Below, in pieces: positions 16,001 to 25,657 of a stretch of 62,084 nucleotides of DNA; position 1 is the first letter of the stretch; each line of letters begins with the position of its first letter. A model generated the notes under the pieces. It saw only the letters and a program-made list of their open reading frames with translations. It was not told where the DNA came from and did not search any database. Made by a program: the position numbers and the translations under genes. This stretch comes from an uncultured Flavobacteriaceae bacterium (lineage in GTDB: Bacteria; Bacteroidota; Bacteroidia; Flavobacteriales; Flavobacteriaceae): contig CALGUD010000027.1 of the NCBI GenBank assembly GCA_937901915.1, positions 1 through 62,084 on the forward strand, in the 5' to 3' direction.

Positions 16001-19000
16001 TAGCAGGAATCATTGAAGGTGTTATTGCAGCCTTCAGCCCCTATGAATCAACAGATGTTGTTTTGGCCGATGCTGATAAAAACCAGGTAGCAGGTAGTTA
16101 TTATTATAAAGTTAGCGGAACTTTTGGAATCATAGGAAAATTATATGGAACGATCGATTTTGGAATTATCAAAGCTGATGTAACCGTCAATATTTATGCT
16201 TTGATAAAAGGGACTTTTGAAGCTTATCGCGAAATGGTATTGGCAATTGCTGTTGGTGTGAATGCTAAAGCATCAGTCAAGATCAATCTAGGGTTATTCT
16301 CTATAAAGATTAGTTTCAGCTTCAGTATGACCATTGAACAGGAATACACTTTAGGTAGTAATAATGAAATAAACGCACCTTGGTATTCTAACACAACAAC
16401 AGAAGTACTGTTGCAAGGGCGTGTCAATGGAAAAAATTCAAAGAGGAGAAGACTACGCAGACCAAGAAGAAATACATTGCAGCGTCAAGTATTACGAAAA
16501 GAACTGCGCCGTCAAATGGCAACTGACAAAAAAAGTGCCACAAGAACTTTCCATCAACTAGCTGCTAATACACCATGGGAGGGCATGGTGAAAAGTATGA
16601 TCGAAAATGTTGATAAGGAGTTCAATTGGACACCGTTTACTGTTGAGTCTAAAGATCCAATTGCTGTATGGTTAATGCCGGGCTTAACCATTAGCGGTCC
16701 CCAAACTGGAGATCTTAATGCTCAAACTGCAAATTATATTGCAACATTGTATACAGACGCTCCTTCCGATGCACCAGATGCTACAAAATCTTCTTTCTCT
16801 TATCTTTCTGAAAATATCTTTCGATGGGTCATCAATTCATGGATCAACGAAGATCCTGGTGCTGTAAGTCGTGCCCAGCTGGACAAAGAAGCCGTTAGCC
16901 TTGATGATCTTCAAGATGCCTATGATGCCCTAACAGAAACTACAGACATAGATCCCATTAGCTATGCAGATATTAAAGTATTTTTACAACAGCTATTTGA
17001 TATCAATGTTGCTACAGGAACAGATGAGCAACTACAAGGTGCCCTTTTGGCCATGATCCCGGAGTTTAAATTAAAAGTGCCAGCCTATAATGGAGAGGCA
17101 GCCATAGAAAGGGATTTTTACACCTATTCTCAATGTAATCAAAAATATCAGGATCAATTGAGATTATACTTTAATCAATTGGAAGTACAGGTGCAGGAGG
17201 AAACAGCGACGAATGATGTAGAAGCAAATTTAAAAGGTGAAGAAGAATTTTCAGAATCTTTAGCGACCTTTGTTTTTGAAGATTATTTCTTGCTGATCGC
17301 TAAACAATTATTGCAAGATTCATTGGATGCGATGAATGCATTTGCGTATACTCTTGCTGCTGATGATAGTTTGGATAGTATCCTTACATGGATGAACAGT
17401 ATTGGTAGAGAGGGACTTAATAATAAAGTAACTATTTCAGAATTAATAGAAACTTCCAGAACACATCCATTAGCCGATACAGGGACCTCGGCACCTTTAC
17501 TCATTGCTGGTGTTCAATATGGTATTAAAAAAGGACAAAGTATAGCAGATATTGCTTATGATAGCGCTATGGACCTATCTTATATAAGTGTTGTCAATGC
17601 TGATAATTCAAATATTTTAGAAACTGGTGCACAAATTGAATTGGATACTGCTATTTATATTGTTCCTGAAAATGGTACATTAAATACTGCCGCCGCCTTC
17701 TTTGATATGACAGTTTCTGAAATGGTAACCGCCAATGAAGAACAAGTGGGAAAAGACAGTACTTTGTTAAAAGAAGGCGGCTGGATGTTATTGGCAGCCT
17801 CTGATTATCAGGTTTTAGCAGATGACACACTGGAATCAATATCTAATATGTATACTGTCAATGGAGTAAGTTTAGTGGAACAAAACCAGAATGTAACCAG
17901 TCTTTTAGTTACAGGGGCTATAATTAATTTTGAAGGAATAGAATATACAATAAAGAGCACAGATACTTTTTATAGTGTAGCTGTAGCATTGGGGACTACT
18001 GTTTCAGTATTAGGAGCAGATTCTGCTTTGCAAAGCCAAAAAGGATTACTGGCACCATTAGCAATGGCCATGATCCCACCTATTGATTATACGGTAAAAA
18101 CTGGAGATACCCTTCAATCTATTGCTGACTTTTATGGCATTACTGCAGAGTTTCTGGGCAACAATTACCATAATACGGCAATCACTTCAATTTTTAATAA
18201 TAGCGAAGATAACGCAAACTTGGATTTACCGCCATTAGAATATCTGGAAGTAGAAAATATTTTAAATGAGCTCATTAGAGGCGGAAAAATATCAAGTTTA
18301 GCAGGAATGTCCAGTCGTTATGCGCTTCACGGTTTACAGTTGCCTATCACTGAAGATATTAGTTTCCCAGACGGAGCACCATGTACTGAAGGGAGTACCT
18401 GCGGTATATATAAAATGACCGGACAGCAATGGAACTTACCTAATGAGTTTGTGGCAGGTACACCTTATAGTTTTGATATTATAAAGCCCGATGGCCTAAG
18501 TTGGATAACTTTTAATGATACTACAGAAAATACCTTAAAAGTTACAATAGATGAAGAAGCAGGTGTTCCGTTAATTAATGATGTTAGAAACTTTGCGCAA
18601 CAAAATGGCATACAGCCAGATATTCTTTCTTTGGAAATTATGCCTTTTGCAGAAGAAAATGCAGGGAACTATGCTTTCAAGAGCTATATGGAATGGCAAT
18701 CAGCCAGTCCGGTAACGTTACCATATGGAAACCTTAATAATCAAGCTGCTGTAATTCCTGTAATTTGGAATTTCCCTTCTAATTTAGAAAACTTACTAAG
18801 TTTGGATAAAACACTATCTCCAAAATTCAGTATCCAAATTGGTCGGTCTGAGGAAGGTAGCGCCAGCATGCAACAACGCGCTGCAAGTAATTACGGTTGG
18901 GGAACAATAATACCGGTACAAATTAAAAAATTAGCTCAGCAAGCTTCAGATGATGGGGCATCCCTCAACTATGAATTATTAGGAACTAATGAAGGGGGCA

Positions 19001-22000
19001 TTGCCCTATTAGAACAGTTACTTCTCGTATTACGTCCTGGTGATAGCTTGATCAATCAAATGCAAATACTTTATGCCCCCAATGCAACCGGAGATAATCC
19101 AAGTGGTGTGCAAAGTGATGGTTTAGAAAACCTGATTAGTTTTATTACCCAATCCAATTTGTCTACGGATACTAATCCCCCAACAGGGGATAATTTTGCT
19201 AAAACACTAGTATTAGAGGAATTATCAAGAGGTATCTTGAACAATCCTTATGATTTTATTAGACTGTTATGGCAAGCAAGTATAACGCGTAATGGAGGGT
19301 ATTCCCTATATTATGAACTCGTAGCGAGTCAGACAGGGTTCTCTAATGAAATATTTAACGAAGATAATGTAGCAACCTTATATTTACTGATAGCTTATGA
19401 GAATCCAGCAGATGAAAGTCAAAAGAACCTTTTGGTTTCTTATATGAACTGTGCTCTTACAGGAGAAACTATTGATAACAATAAAGAAACTGTATTTGCA
19501 GAATCTGAAAAACAATTGGCAACTTATACCGTTGAGGAAGCCGATAGCTTGTCAGGGATCTCCGAAAAGTATTATAGTAATGCTATTGAGGTGGCAGCGT
19601 ATAACAGTACTATAGATCTTAATTTGGATAAAGGTATAAGTTTAACGATCAGTAATATTGTGTATGAATTACGCCCAGATCAAAATACACCTGGAAATAA
19701 CCTTCAGGAAATACTCGATTATTTTGGAACAGATAAGGATACCTTACAGTCTTACAATCCTAATGTAGATTTAAGCCAATTATCAATTTGGCAAATCCTA
19801 AACATTCCTCCTGTAAATTATGAATTAATAACTGGAGGAACTGCCGGAACCCAATTGGGGCAAATTGCTAAACATTATTTCATTCCGTTGGATTTACTGG
19901 CTTATGAAAATAGATTGGTTGCCGGATTATTTGATGTTGATACTGCTTTGACGATTAATAATCAAGTTCTAATTAAAACAGCTACGATACCTCAAGGTAA
20001 CCTAGGCTTTGAAGTAACAGTAAGTGACCCGGGAGAACAAGCTGAGGTTTTTGATCTTCAGTCTAAAAAGCTGGATATTAAAATGTTGGAAGATTCTAAT
20101 AATGCAGATATATACTTGCGTAATTTATATACATTACTAAGTTATCAAGTAGTAAGTAATGTGAATTTTAATCAAAGTATTATGGGATTGCCTGTTGGCC
20201 CGGCAGAGGACTCAGATAACGAGGTGACTAGTGATATTTTTAATTATACAAAAGTAGTTCCAATCAACACCTATGCAAAATATAATAGTATTGTAGATCA
20301 AACAGATTTACCTTTAGCAAAAAATAACCCTTATGCTGGAGTTGGGGGCATTAGTCAACTACATATAGATTGGCGTGACCTCTATGGCAATGTAACCCAA
20401 ACACCATTGAGCAATCCGAACCTCAATCCTTCTATGCCATTGAACAACCCTGCAATGCCTATAGGCTATACCGATATGCTATTGGGAATTTCGCAGTGGC
20501 CTAGTGTTATGACTGATTATTTATTTGAAAAAGAAGATGGCTCAGAACAACCTAAATTGTATCTTAATTTTTATTTTGATAGCAGTCGTTATGAAGAAGA
20601 ATCTTTTGGAAGTGTAGAAAGACTAGTAGATACAGAGCTGTCTAAAGGACAACAAAATGCCAAGGACGATTTAAAAACCTATACGCTGTTGTATTATCAA
20701 CTAAATCAAAAAGACCCTTCTGGCAATTATTTACTAAAAACCTATTTAATAAATACTTTAAACGTTAATACTAAGCAGGAGTTGTCGGCCATACAGTTTG
20801 AGCAAATTCTTGGGTTTGTAAATGCTATTTATCAATACTTAGTTTTGGCAAGCCAAGAAACAACACCATGTAAGGTTAATGGATTTAGTTTAGATCAAGA
20901 GATAAATCCAAGTACAGATATCCCATTTGGTGATTTAATTAAACTAGAAGTAGGTTTGAATTTTGAACGCCCTGTTAATTTAGTGGATACTGCTTTTAAA
21001 GAACAATTAGAGGTGATCCAATCAATAAATGAGATCACGCCAAAAACCGAGTTGAAAGAGGTAGGTGAAGAAGAGGATAAGGAAACCTTAGATATGAATC
21101 TTTTTGCTATTGCATTTGAAAAAGCCTTTCTTTCTCCTGGTAATTATATATTAAAAGTAGCCATAACTACTAAATTGACTACAAGTAATGATATTGCTGG
21201 CAATAAAGAAGTTTGGATTGTTAAGATGGGGTTGAATGCTGAGGAAAGTATTTTTTATGAGATTGGACCAACACCATATTTTTATGCACCACGGCCATTG
21301 GCACAGGCTTTAAAAACACAAAAAGTTAAGATTTGCCCTTACGTACCTGTTGAGGGTATTGACTGGGGCAGTTCCCAAACCAAAACTTTTAGTGGTATTA
21401 ATATGGATGGATGGGGACAGATTGCGTTACAAGCTATTGATGACTTTTTATCTCCAAAATATGCGGCGCCTGCTTTTATTGTTGATGAATTGAGTGGCGG
21501 GGATTATTTGGACCAAATTATAGATGCCAAGGAAAGTATAGCGCAAGCCATTTCCAATGATGTTACTAATATTTTAGAAACCCCTGTACCAACTGCCGAA
21601 AATTTAGCAGATGCAGTAGAACGCTATAAGCAAAAATTGTTAGTGGCATTGAATAATGCTTATCAGATAACAGCTTTAGTGCAATACGATGTAAACATGT
21701 TGGCCAATTATAGTGGTGGTGTTGATAAAGTAACTGCACCTCGATTATTTGGCAGCCCTAGTGCAACTGTAGTTATTGAAGATGACGTCAATACAGAGGA
21801 TCCTTCAAACCAGGAATTTTCCCTTTCCACTGCAAAAATAGCGTTGCCAGATCAAACAGAGGGCAACAAAGCTAATTTGAGTTTCTTCTTTACAACTATA
21901 AATCCCAAGGCAAGAAAATCTATCTTACTCAATCTTACCTGGAATGCCAGCCACCTTGAACATAATATTCATAATGTTGCTGAGATTGATGGTTATGAAG

Positions 22001-23469
22001 CTTCTAACTGGTTAACTTTCTTGTTGCCTGATTCCGGAGATGGTACATATGCGTCTCCTTTGAAAAAAGACTTAGGAGCAGTAGAGATTCCAATTATTTT
22101 AAGGGCTTACCCTACGCCGCCAGCGTTAAATTATCAAGATTACATAGCTACAGACCCTGATTCTGATAGCGAGACTACTGTAAGAGAAGCAAGCCTTTGG
22201 GATTATACCTACCAATATGCTACTGATCATGCAGCACAGGATAAAATCAATAATGAGATTCGATTTAATATAAAGGGAACCAATTATGCTCCGAAGGATA
22301 TGGCAAACTTGTTAGACCTATTCGAAGAATTAGCGCAATTTACCAGTGTTTACCCTGCAATTCAAAAAGATTTTATAAATTCATTAAGTAAACTTAATGG
22401 TAAGACAACAATCAATGATGATGAATATGCGATTGCTCTAGGAGCAGTAAGATCCTTCTCAGAAGTTTGTAATCGTGTAGCTGAAGCCTGGAAGGCATGG
22501 AGAAGTATAAATCTTAATAAGGAAGGTCGTAAAATGACTGCAGAGACGTCGTCAGATTATATTTTTACGATTTCGGAAGAGCCTGCTTCACTAACGGATA
22601 ATGAATTGAGATTAACCATTGAATTGCCCGATGGACTGACAGCTCAAAATTATACCCGTTTGAGTTCATCCCGACTTCCTGCATTTCTTAATGAAAGTGA
22701 TGATTTTCAACTTCCACTGGTAGAAATTGAAAAGTATAAAGCTGTACTCATACCGGGTACAACAACTTACCATTATGAGAGTGTTGAAAATCCGGGTGAA
22801 TATCTAGATTTTGATACGTCCCAAAATATTCCAGACCGTCGATTGTTAGTGAAAGAGCTATCTGTGATCAATTACCAAAATGCTTGGTCGTCTGTAGCAA
22901 TTACCCGTAATGGCAATTTGATGAGTGATGATAGTATTGAAACGAATCCCGATTTCATTTATAAGACACCACAGGTTAAATTTGCTAACAAATTAATTCC
23001 GCTATTAGATAATGGTAAAGGAATTAATATTGCTAAAATACCGGATGGAATTATACAAAAACGTAGTCTATCTGAACATTTGATCCTTTTTTTACAGGAT
23101 CTATTAGAAGATAGTTTATTAGATGTTCAAGCAATTAAAATGGAGGTAACCTATTCCTATAAACTTGCAAACAATAATGCGCTTTCATCTATTGTGTTAC
23201 CAATATTGTTATTGCCTGTAACAAGCATACCACTTCCGGGAGCTTATGAGCCAGAAGGAGGATCATGTCCCATAGATTATAGTGACGATAGTGCTTTTGT
23301 ATGTAAATTAGCGACAGCAATTGAACAGTGGTTTAGCCGAAATAAACCCAGTGTTGACCAAGCTAAATTCCATTTTGATATAGCCTTGTTTTCTGAGTTG
23401 AATGAAACACAATTACCACTAATTCGTTTGCGAAATGTTTATTTGGACGAAAAGGATATAACCTGGTAG
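13051..23469 (+). CDS. Giant LysM/DUF6603-like protein (3472 aa)
   Basis: The product has 3472 residues and no signal peptide. Residues 1 to about 1120 are repeated amphipathic beta strands; the stretch at about 840-1060 (FDIGFPHNDDFSRSFTA near 901, then GSAGFYFGKL) looks like DUF6603. An arginine-rich hinge, RRRLRRPRRN, lies near 1128-1137, in a basic segment reaching about 1156. LysM-like segments begin near 1491, 1586, 1632, 1680 (YTVKTGDTLQSIADFYG), 2158 (YTVEEADSLSGISEKYY), 2206 and 2257, suggesting glycan or peptidoglycan binding. The remaining 1100 residues alternate beta and helical regions of unknown type. The gene follows the MBL gene by 44 bases and ends at a hairpin terminator. 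It may be a very long adhesive or bridging scaffold. How it would leave the cell, if it does, is not evident. Confidence 0.8.
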   Translation: MTLNEIAEQLKAAAIAGGGKLLLDNSIIQTDSWQIVLDLINPQVLELTLDPEKDIYIEEDVLYVKGQGPLYNSTGVSEAQIKGEVEADRVCELISTIGNMELSDIPNSDMGLIDNPTLWVPSYNFSDISLAVSSESKTLNLGKEDSAQSYDILPSLKINLNDLGFAVTKIYYSNTLFNYTFNISGAFSISDIAIPVRVELPTTSVSTQEWNLVLGKKGDYLINLADTFNLLGGVNAFQEMPSDMTAVGGFGIIEMSILFSNTEDTTTIANVMVQFGCNDWTVVDGFVIKEAAVTISVNKPFQKEMTVTSIITGEFHLGTTTTYIFTLSMFLGTGSQDWVMTLTANIPLDNISVFEALPGGLDVAELNLPEDVSTAELRVNEFTITYNPTSKTMGYMLLDVSLQAVWYFYYSSTGEPLLGIGNPYLYLKIENPIPSATDQANPNRIINLNAGGSIFIDTTTLLVTSSYSNAPTAWSFAIAQEPNSVLSLTSLVEKLLPDYNMDNLPSFVPADIKLSGFGIKVFSDPATGTNNYEFKGETIIDWDVKIGTIPLSAKASFYVAYKSTGEAVGKLSMGATISQLDLTVGYEFNDTEKCLFVDWNLFKGSYCTTKEGGKYIKIEMNDISFGGILEMLVLVVQPSLTSYSLPAPWNLLNEISLKGLTLKIDVSKKPYDVEITYTLPKPIDLGFLKVDALNFKKPDPDAGETSYVNIELSGSYLGGKPIPEWKSPNESPPEVPGQGNDYFDLRLLALGQRVSINGYEDLKTIKEVITAMRDIPSTGGSSNPVDGQMKPGYPVFNNDSNWLIATNFGILKVGNDYTVDLSVVFNDPELYGLRIEMAGAKAKIFNGLKFEIMYKKISDSVGMYQIELTLPDIMRYLQFGVVSIILPVIVIQIYTNGDFYFDIGFPHNDDFSRSFTATAIILGIPFRGSAGFYFGKLSNETATQVPETTSGTFNPVIIFGLGIQVGIGYDMQYGILKAGFSLMLAGIIEGVIAAFSPYESTDVVLADADKNQVAGSYYYKVSGTFGIIGKLYGTIDFGIIKADVTVNIYALIKGTFEAYREMVLAIAVGVNAKASVKINLGLFSIKISFSFSMTIEQEYTLGSNNEINAPWYSNTTTEVLLQGRVNGKNSKRRRLRRPRRNTLQRQVLRKELRRQMATDKKSATRTFHQLAANTPWEGMVKSMIENVDKEFNWTPFTVESKDPIAVWLMPGLTISGPQTGDLNAQTANYIATLYTDAPSDAPDATKSSFSYLSENIFRWVINSWINEDPGAVSRAQLDKEAVSLDDLQDAYDALTETTDIDPISYADIKVFLQQLFDINVATGTDEQLQGALLAMIPEFKLKVPAYNGEAAIERDFYTYSQCNQKYQDQLRLYFNQLEVQVQEETATNDVEANLKGEEEFSESLATFVFEDYFLLIAKQLLQDSLDAMNAFAYTLAADDSLDSILTWMNSIGREGLNNKVTISELIETSRTHPLADTGTSAPLLIAGVQYGIKKGQSIADIAYDSAMDLSYISVVNADNSNILETGAQIELDTAIYIVPENGTLNTAAAFFDMTVSEMVTANEEQVGKDSTLLKEGGWMLLAASDYQVLADDTLESISNMYTVNGVSLVEQNQNVTSLLVTGAIINFEGIEYTIKSTDTFYSVAVALGTTVSVLGADSALQSQKGLLAPLAMAMIPPIDYTVKTGDTLQSIADFYGITAEFLGNNYHNTAITSIFNNSEDNANLDLPPLEYLEVENILNELIRGGKISSLAGMSSRYALHGLQLPITEDISFPDGAPCTEGSTCGIYKMTGQQWNLPNEFVAGTPYSFDIIKPDGLSWITFNDTTENTLKVTIDEEAGVPLINDVRNFAQQNGIQPDILSLEIMPFAEENAGNYAFKSYMEWQSASPVTLPYGNLNNQAAVIPVIWNFPSNLENLLSLDKTLSPKFSIQIGRSEEGSASMQQRAASNYGWGTIIPVQIKKLAQQASDDGASLNYELLGTNEGGIALLEQLLLVLRPGDSLINQMQILYAPNATGDNPSGVQSDGLENLISFITQSNLSTDTNPPTGDNFAKTLVLEELSRGILNNPYDFIRLLWQASITRNGGYSLYYELVASQTGFSNEIFNEDNVATLYLLIAYENPADESQKNLLVSYMNCALTGETIDNNKETVFAESEKQLATYTVEEADSLSGISEKYYSNAIEVAAYNSTIDLNLDKGISLTISNIVYELRPDQNTPGNNLQEILDYFGTDKDTLQSYNPNVDLSQLSIWQILNIPPVNYELITGGTAGTQLGQIAKHYFIPLDLLAYENRLVAGLFDVDTALTINNQVLIKTATIPQGNLGFEVTVSDPGEQAEVFDLQSKKLDIKMLEDSNNADIYLRNLYTLLSYQVVSNVNFNQSIMGLPVGPAEDSDNEVTSDIFNYTKVVPINTYAKYNSIVDQTDLPLAKNNPYAGVGGISQLHIDWRDLYGNVTQTPLSNPNLNPSMPLNNPAMPIGYTDMLLGISQWPSVMTDYLFEKEDGSEQPKLYLNFYFDSSRYEEESFGSVERLVDTELSKGQQNAKDDLKTYTLLYYQLNQKDPSGNYLLKTYLINTLNVNTKQELSAIQFEQILGFVNAIYQYLVLASQETTPCKVNGFSLDQEINPSTDIPFGDLIKLEVGLNFERPVNLVDTAFKEQLEVIQSINEITPKTELKEVGEEEDKETLDMNLFAIAFEKAFLSPGNYILKVAITTKLTTSNDIAGNKEVWIVKMGLNAEESIFYEIGPTPYFYAPRPLAQALKTQKVKICPYVPVEGIDWGSSQTKTFSGINMDGWGQIALQAIDDFLSPKYAAPAFIVDELSGGDYLDQIIDAKESIAQAISNDVTNILETPVPTAENLADAVERYKQKLLVALNNAYQITALVQYDVNMLANYSGGVDKVTAPRLFGSPSATVVIEDDVNTEDPSNQEFSLSTAKIALPDQTEGNKANLSFFFTTINPKARKSILLNLTWNASHLEHNIHNVAEIDGYEASNWLTFLLPDSGDGTYASPLKKDLGAVEIPIILRAYPTPPALNYQDYIATDPDSDSETTVREASLWDYTYQYATDHAAQDKINNEIRFNIKGTNYAPKDMANLLDLFEELAQFTSVYPAIQKDFINSLSKLNGKTTINDDEYAIALGAVRSFSEVCNRVAEAWKAWRSINLNKEGRKMTAETSSDYIFTISEEPASLTDNELRLTIELPDGLTAQNYTRLSSSRLPAFLNESDDFQLPLVEIEKYKAVLIPGTTTYHYESVENPGEYLDFDTSQNIPDRRLLVKELSVINYQNAWSSVAITRNGNLMSDDSIETNPDFIYKTPQVKFANKLIPLLDNGKGINIAKIPDGIIQKRSLSEHLILFLQDLLEDSLLDVQAIKMEVTYSYKLANNNALSSIVLPILLLPVTSIPLPGAYEPEGGSCPIDYSDDSAFVCKLATAIEQWFSRNKPSVDQAKFHFDIALFSELNETQLPLIRLRNVYLDEKDITW

Positions 23470-23529
23470 AACTTGTATTTTAATAGTCAAAAACAGAGAT
23501 AAAAGATCACTGTTTCCCGATAAAAAATT

Positions 23530-23570
23530 AAGAGAGACTGAAGACTTTGACATCTTCCGTTCTCTCTTTT
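23530..23570 (+). terminator. Terminator of the giant-gene cluster
   Basis: AAGAGAGACTGAAGA (from 23530) pairs with TCTTCCGTTCTCTCTT (to about 23568) around a short loop and is followed by T residues. It lies about 60 bases after the stop codon of the 3472-aa gene. Confidence 0.7.
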
Positions 23571-23718
23571 AGTAGCTTTGTTATACCACAAACATTCTAC
23601 TATGGACAAAAGGTCAGAGTGCAGTTTTGAATTCGAGTTAATCTTGCATAAGGCATTCCTTCAATTCTGTCCGCTATAATTATTGCAAGTTCTGAAGCAA
23701 TCAGCATATAATTATGTA

Positions 23719-23765
23719 TCATATTCCCATTCCATACACATTTTACCGCCACTCCTCTGCCCTTT
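23719..23765 (+). repeat. Dispersed 46-bp repeat, copy 2
   Basis: CATATTCCCATTCCATACAC and the following CTCCTCTGCCC match bases 105-150 closely, in the same orientation. The two copies flank the accessory region and the giant-gene cluster. Confidence 0.75.
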
Positions 23766-23801
23766 TTTTTATATCTCCACCACCGCATCATCTCGCCGCC
23801 G

Positions 23802-23832
23802 AAAAGGATTCAGCCTATGGCTAAATCCTTTT
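23802..23832 (-). terminator. Hairpin 3' of the S41-like peptidase gene
   Basis: AAAAGGATTCAGCC-TAT-GGCTAAATCCTTTT forms a nearly perfect stem-loop 50 bases after the minus-strand stop codon. The arm ends in T residues in both directions, so it may act bidirectionally. Confidence 0.65.
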
Positions 23833-23882
23833 GTCCCATATCACGCCGTTTTACGACGACCTGTTTATTTTTAATTTGTTAG

Positions 23883-25523
23883 CTATAATTTGTCTATTTC
23901 TAATAACATCCCTTCTGCAGCGTTGCTAATTTTTCCATTCGTATCTAAAGAAATAGCCTTTTTAAGTGCTTCTTTTGCTTTATGAGTGTCTTGTATTGCG
24001 GTGTACGCTTCCCCCAGATTTTTATAAGTGATGGCAGAATTTGGGAATAGTTGTGAAATCATGGAAAACACTTGAACAGAAGCCTGAACTTCTGGTATAC
24101 GCCCACTTTGTAATAGAAGATTCCCTTTTTTGTTTAATTCTGTTTCAAAATCACAAAAAGCATAAAGTGGGTCTTGTATCATTTTAGGGAGTTCTTCTGC
24201 CAATTTTTGTGCTTGTCCGGATAAATACAAGTCTGTTATATAATCCATTGGCTTCGGTTTAAAATCCGGTACATTAAAAGTTAATGCAGCTTCTAATACA
24301 GGGTCTTGATTGTTTGCATATTCCTCAAAACTCATGGTAACAGGAACGCTGGCTGCTGTCCACTCTGCATTTTCTAAAGCCGGTTTATCTTGCCACCATA
24401 AATACGATAAAGAGATGTCAATACCACTGTTAGGTAACCTCACAGGACGGTTATCACCCCAAAAATTGATATTCTCCGCTGTAGGTTCCCCTACAAAAAT
24501 AACATTGGTATAATTATCCAGTTCATTAACGAGGTTTTGGCAAGCCGAAAAGGTCCGTCTTCCTATAATAACAAATAACTTTCCTATTTTATTTATTTTC
24601 TCAGTTTCAATAAGACCTGTTATAATCGGCTTATTTAAATTATTGCTCCCTCCCCCATTTAAACGAAGATCAATAATTAATTTGTCTACGTCTTGCTGTT
24701 CTACAGCATCAAAAACCCGTGCATAAAAGTCTTTGGTACTTTCCTCAGCTTCATCCCTAATTCTGCTATGTCTTACATACATTGCTTTTTCTTCTGTCAG
24801 GTATTCTGAATAATAAATCTTGTCAAGGTCTTTTAAATACAATGGGGTGGTAGATTGGTCTCTTACATCGAGCCAATTTTCATCCTGGTGAACAAACCCG
24901 TGGTGTGTGGGGACACCTTCTCCGTCTTCCATAACAGTAAAGGATTGTGTAAATACCTTTCCATTTTTTTCTAAAGTAAGTGTAACTTCATTTTGAAGGG
25001 TTTTTGTTATTTTTTGGACATGTAATACTTCCGGGCTACCCAGGTAATTAATGCCGTATGCTTTAAAAAATTGAGAATTTTCGGCATTCACCACAGGGGC
25101 TATTTTTTCTAAAGCTTCTTCTATTGGTATGTTATTGATCTTTAAAACTTTAGCTCCTAATGCTTTCCTGTAGTTTTTATGAACTCCTTGAATATAAATA
25201 CCGTCTTTAAATTCATAAAGATTAAATGGTAAGGACTGAAATTTAAAATATATGCCGGTATGGCCATATTTAAAGGAGGCTATTAATCTTGTTATCCCAA
25301 CTTTAATCTCGTGCAATTCTAAGTTTGGAATGTCATTATAAAGTTTTTCAATCCGGGTGTCAAATTCTTGTTTTGTTGTTTTTACAAAAAGAAATGAATA
25401 GTCTTTATGTATAGTATTCTGAATAAAACGAAGATCTTCTTGCCATTGTGTTACGCTTATTGTTTGTTGCGCTGCTAATGGAAAGAAAAATAATAAACTG
25501 AGAATAATAAGTGTATTTTTCAT
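23883..25523 (-). CDS. Secreted S41-like peptidase with C-terminal TPR
   Basis: The 546-aa protein has a signal peptide ending near ALAAQQ. Residues 20-100 form the N-terminal helical cap found in tail-specific proteases, a PDZ-like region follows at about 100-195, and the S41 core includes LIIDLRLNGGG (282-292) and RRTFSACQN with the candidate nucleophile Ser326. A general-base Lys as in classical Tsp/CtpA is not obvious, and the serine context differs from the usual SASAxE. Two TPR-like helices close the protein (NSAITYKNLGEAY, KAKEALKKAISLD). It is probably a periplasmic or surface hydrolase of the C-terminal processing family. The substrate is unknown. It is transcribed alone. Confidence 0.75.
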   Translation of the reverse strand: MKNTLIILSLLFFFPLAAQQTISVTQWQEDLRFIQNTIHKDYSFLFVKTTKQEFDTRIEKLYNDIPNLELHEIKVGITRLIASFKYGHTGIYFKFQSLPFNLYEFKDGIYIQGVHKNYRKALGAKVLKINNIPIEEALEKIAPVVNAENSQFFKAYGINYLGSPEVLHVQKITKTLQNEVTLTLEKNGKVFTQSFTVMEDGEGVPTHHGFVHQDENWLDVRDQSTTPLYLKDLDKIYYSEYLTEEKAMYVRHSRIRDEAEESTKDFYARVFDAVEQQDVDKLIIDLRLNGGGSNNLNKPIITGLIETEKINKIGKLFVIIGRRTFSACQNLVNELDNYTNVIFVGEPTAENINFWGDNRPVRLPNSGIDISLSYLWWQDKPALENAEWTAASVPVTMSFEEYANNQDPVLEAALTFNVPDFKPKPMDYITDLYLSGQAQKLAEELPKMIQDPLYAFCDFETELNKKGNLLLQSGRIPEVQASVQVFSMISQLFPNSAITYKNLGEAYTAIQDTHKAKEALKKAISLDTNGKISNAAEGMLLEIDKL

Positions 25524-25657
25524 GATTGTTGGTTTTTACCTGAATTTATTTCAGGGGTTGATTATTTATTACATCACAAATATTGTTTTAATCCCTGTTC
25601 AATAGAAGTACTTTGAGTTGAAATGTAGGTATTGTTACTTGAAACATCACAGACTTC

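Larger units (their letters stand above)
23470..23882. other. Intergenic region between convergent transcription units
   Basis: It contains the cluster terminator (23530-23570), the second copy of a 46-bp dispersed repeat (23719-23765) and a hairpin at 23802-23832 serving the opposite-strand peptidase gene. No gene is seen. Confidence 0.6.

Noticed and set aside
13134..17839. Several 60-90-codon minus-strand frames opposite the giant gene
   Set aside because: They are shadows of the 3472-aa coding sequence, with no domain or initiation signals.
6984..23469. Extracellular contractile injection system or phage-tail interpretation (LysM protein plus large proteins)
   Set aside because: No sheath, tube, baseplate, spike or AAA ATPase gene is present, and the LysM segments sit in a protein far larger than tail LysM proteins.
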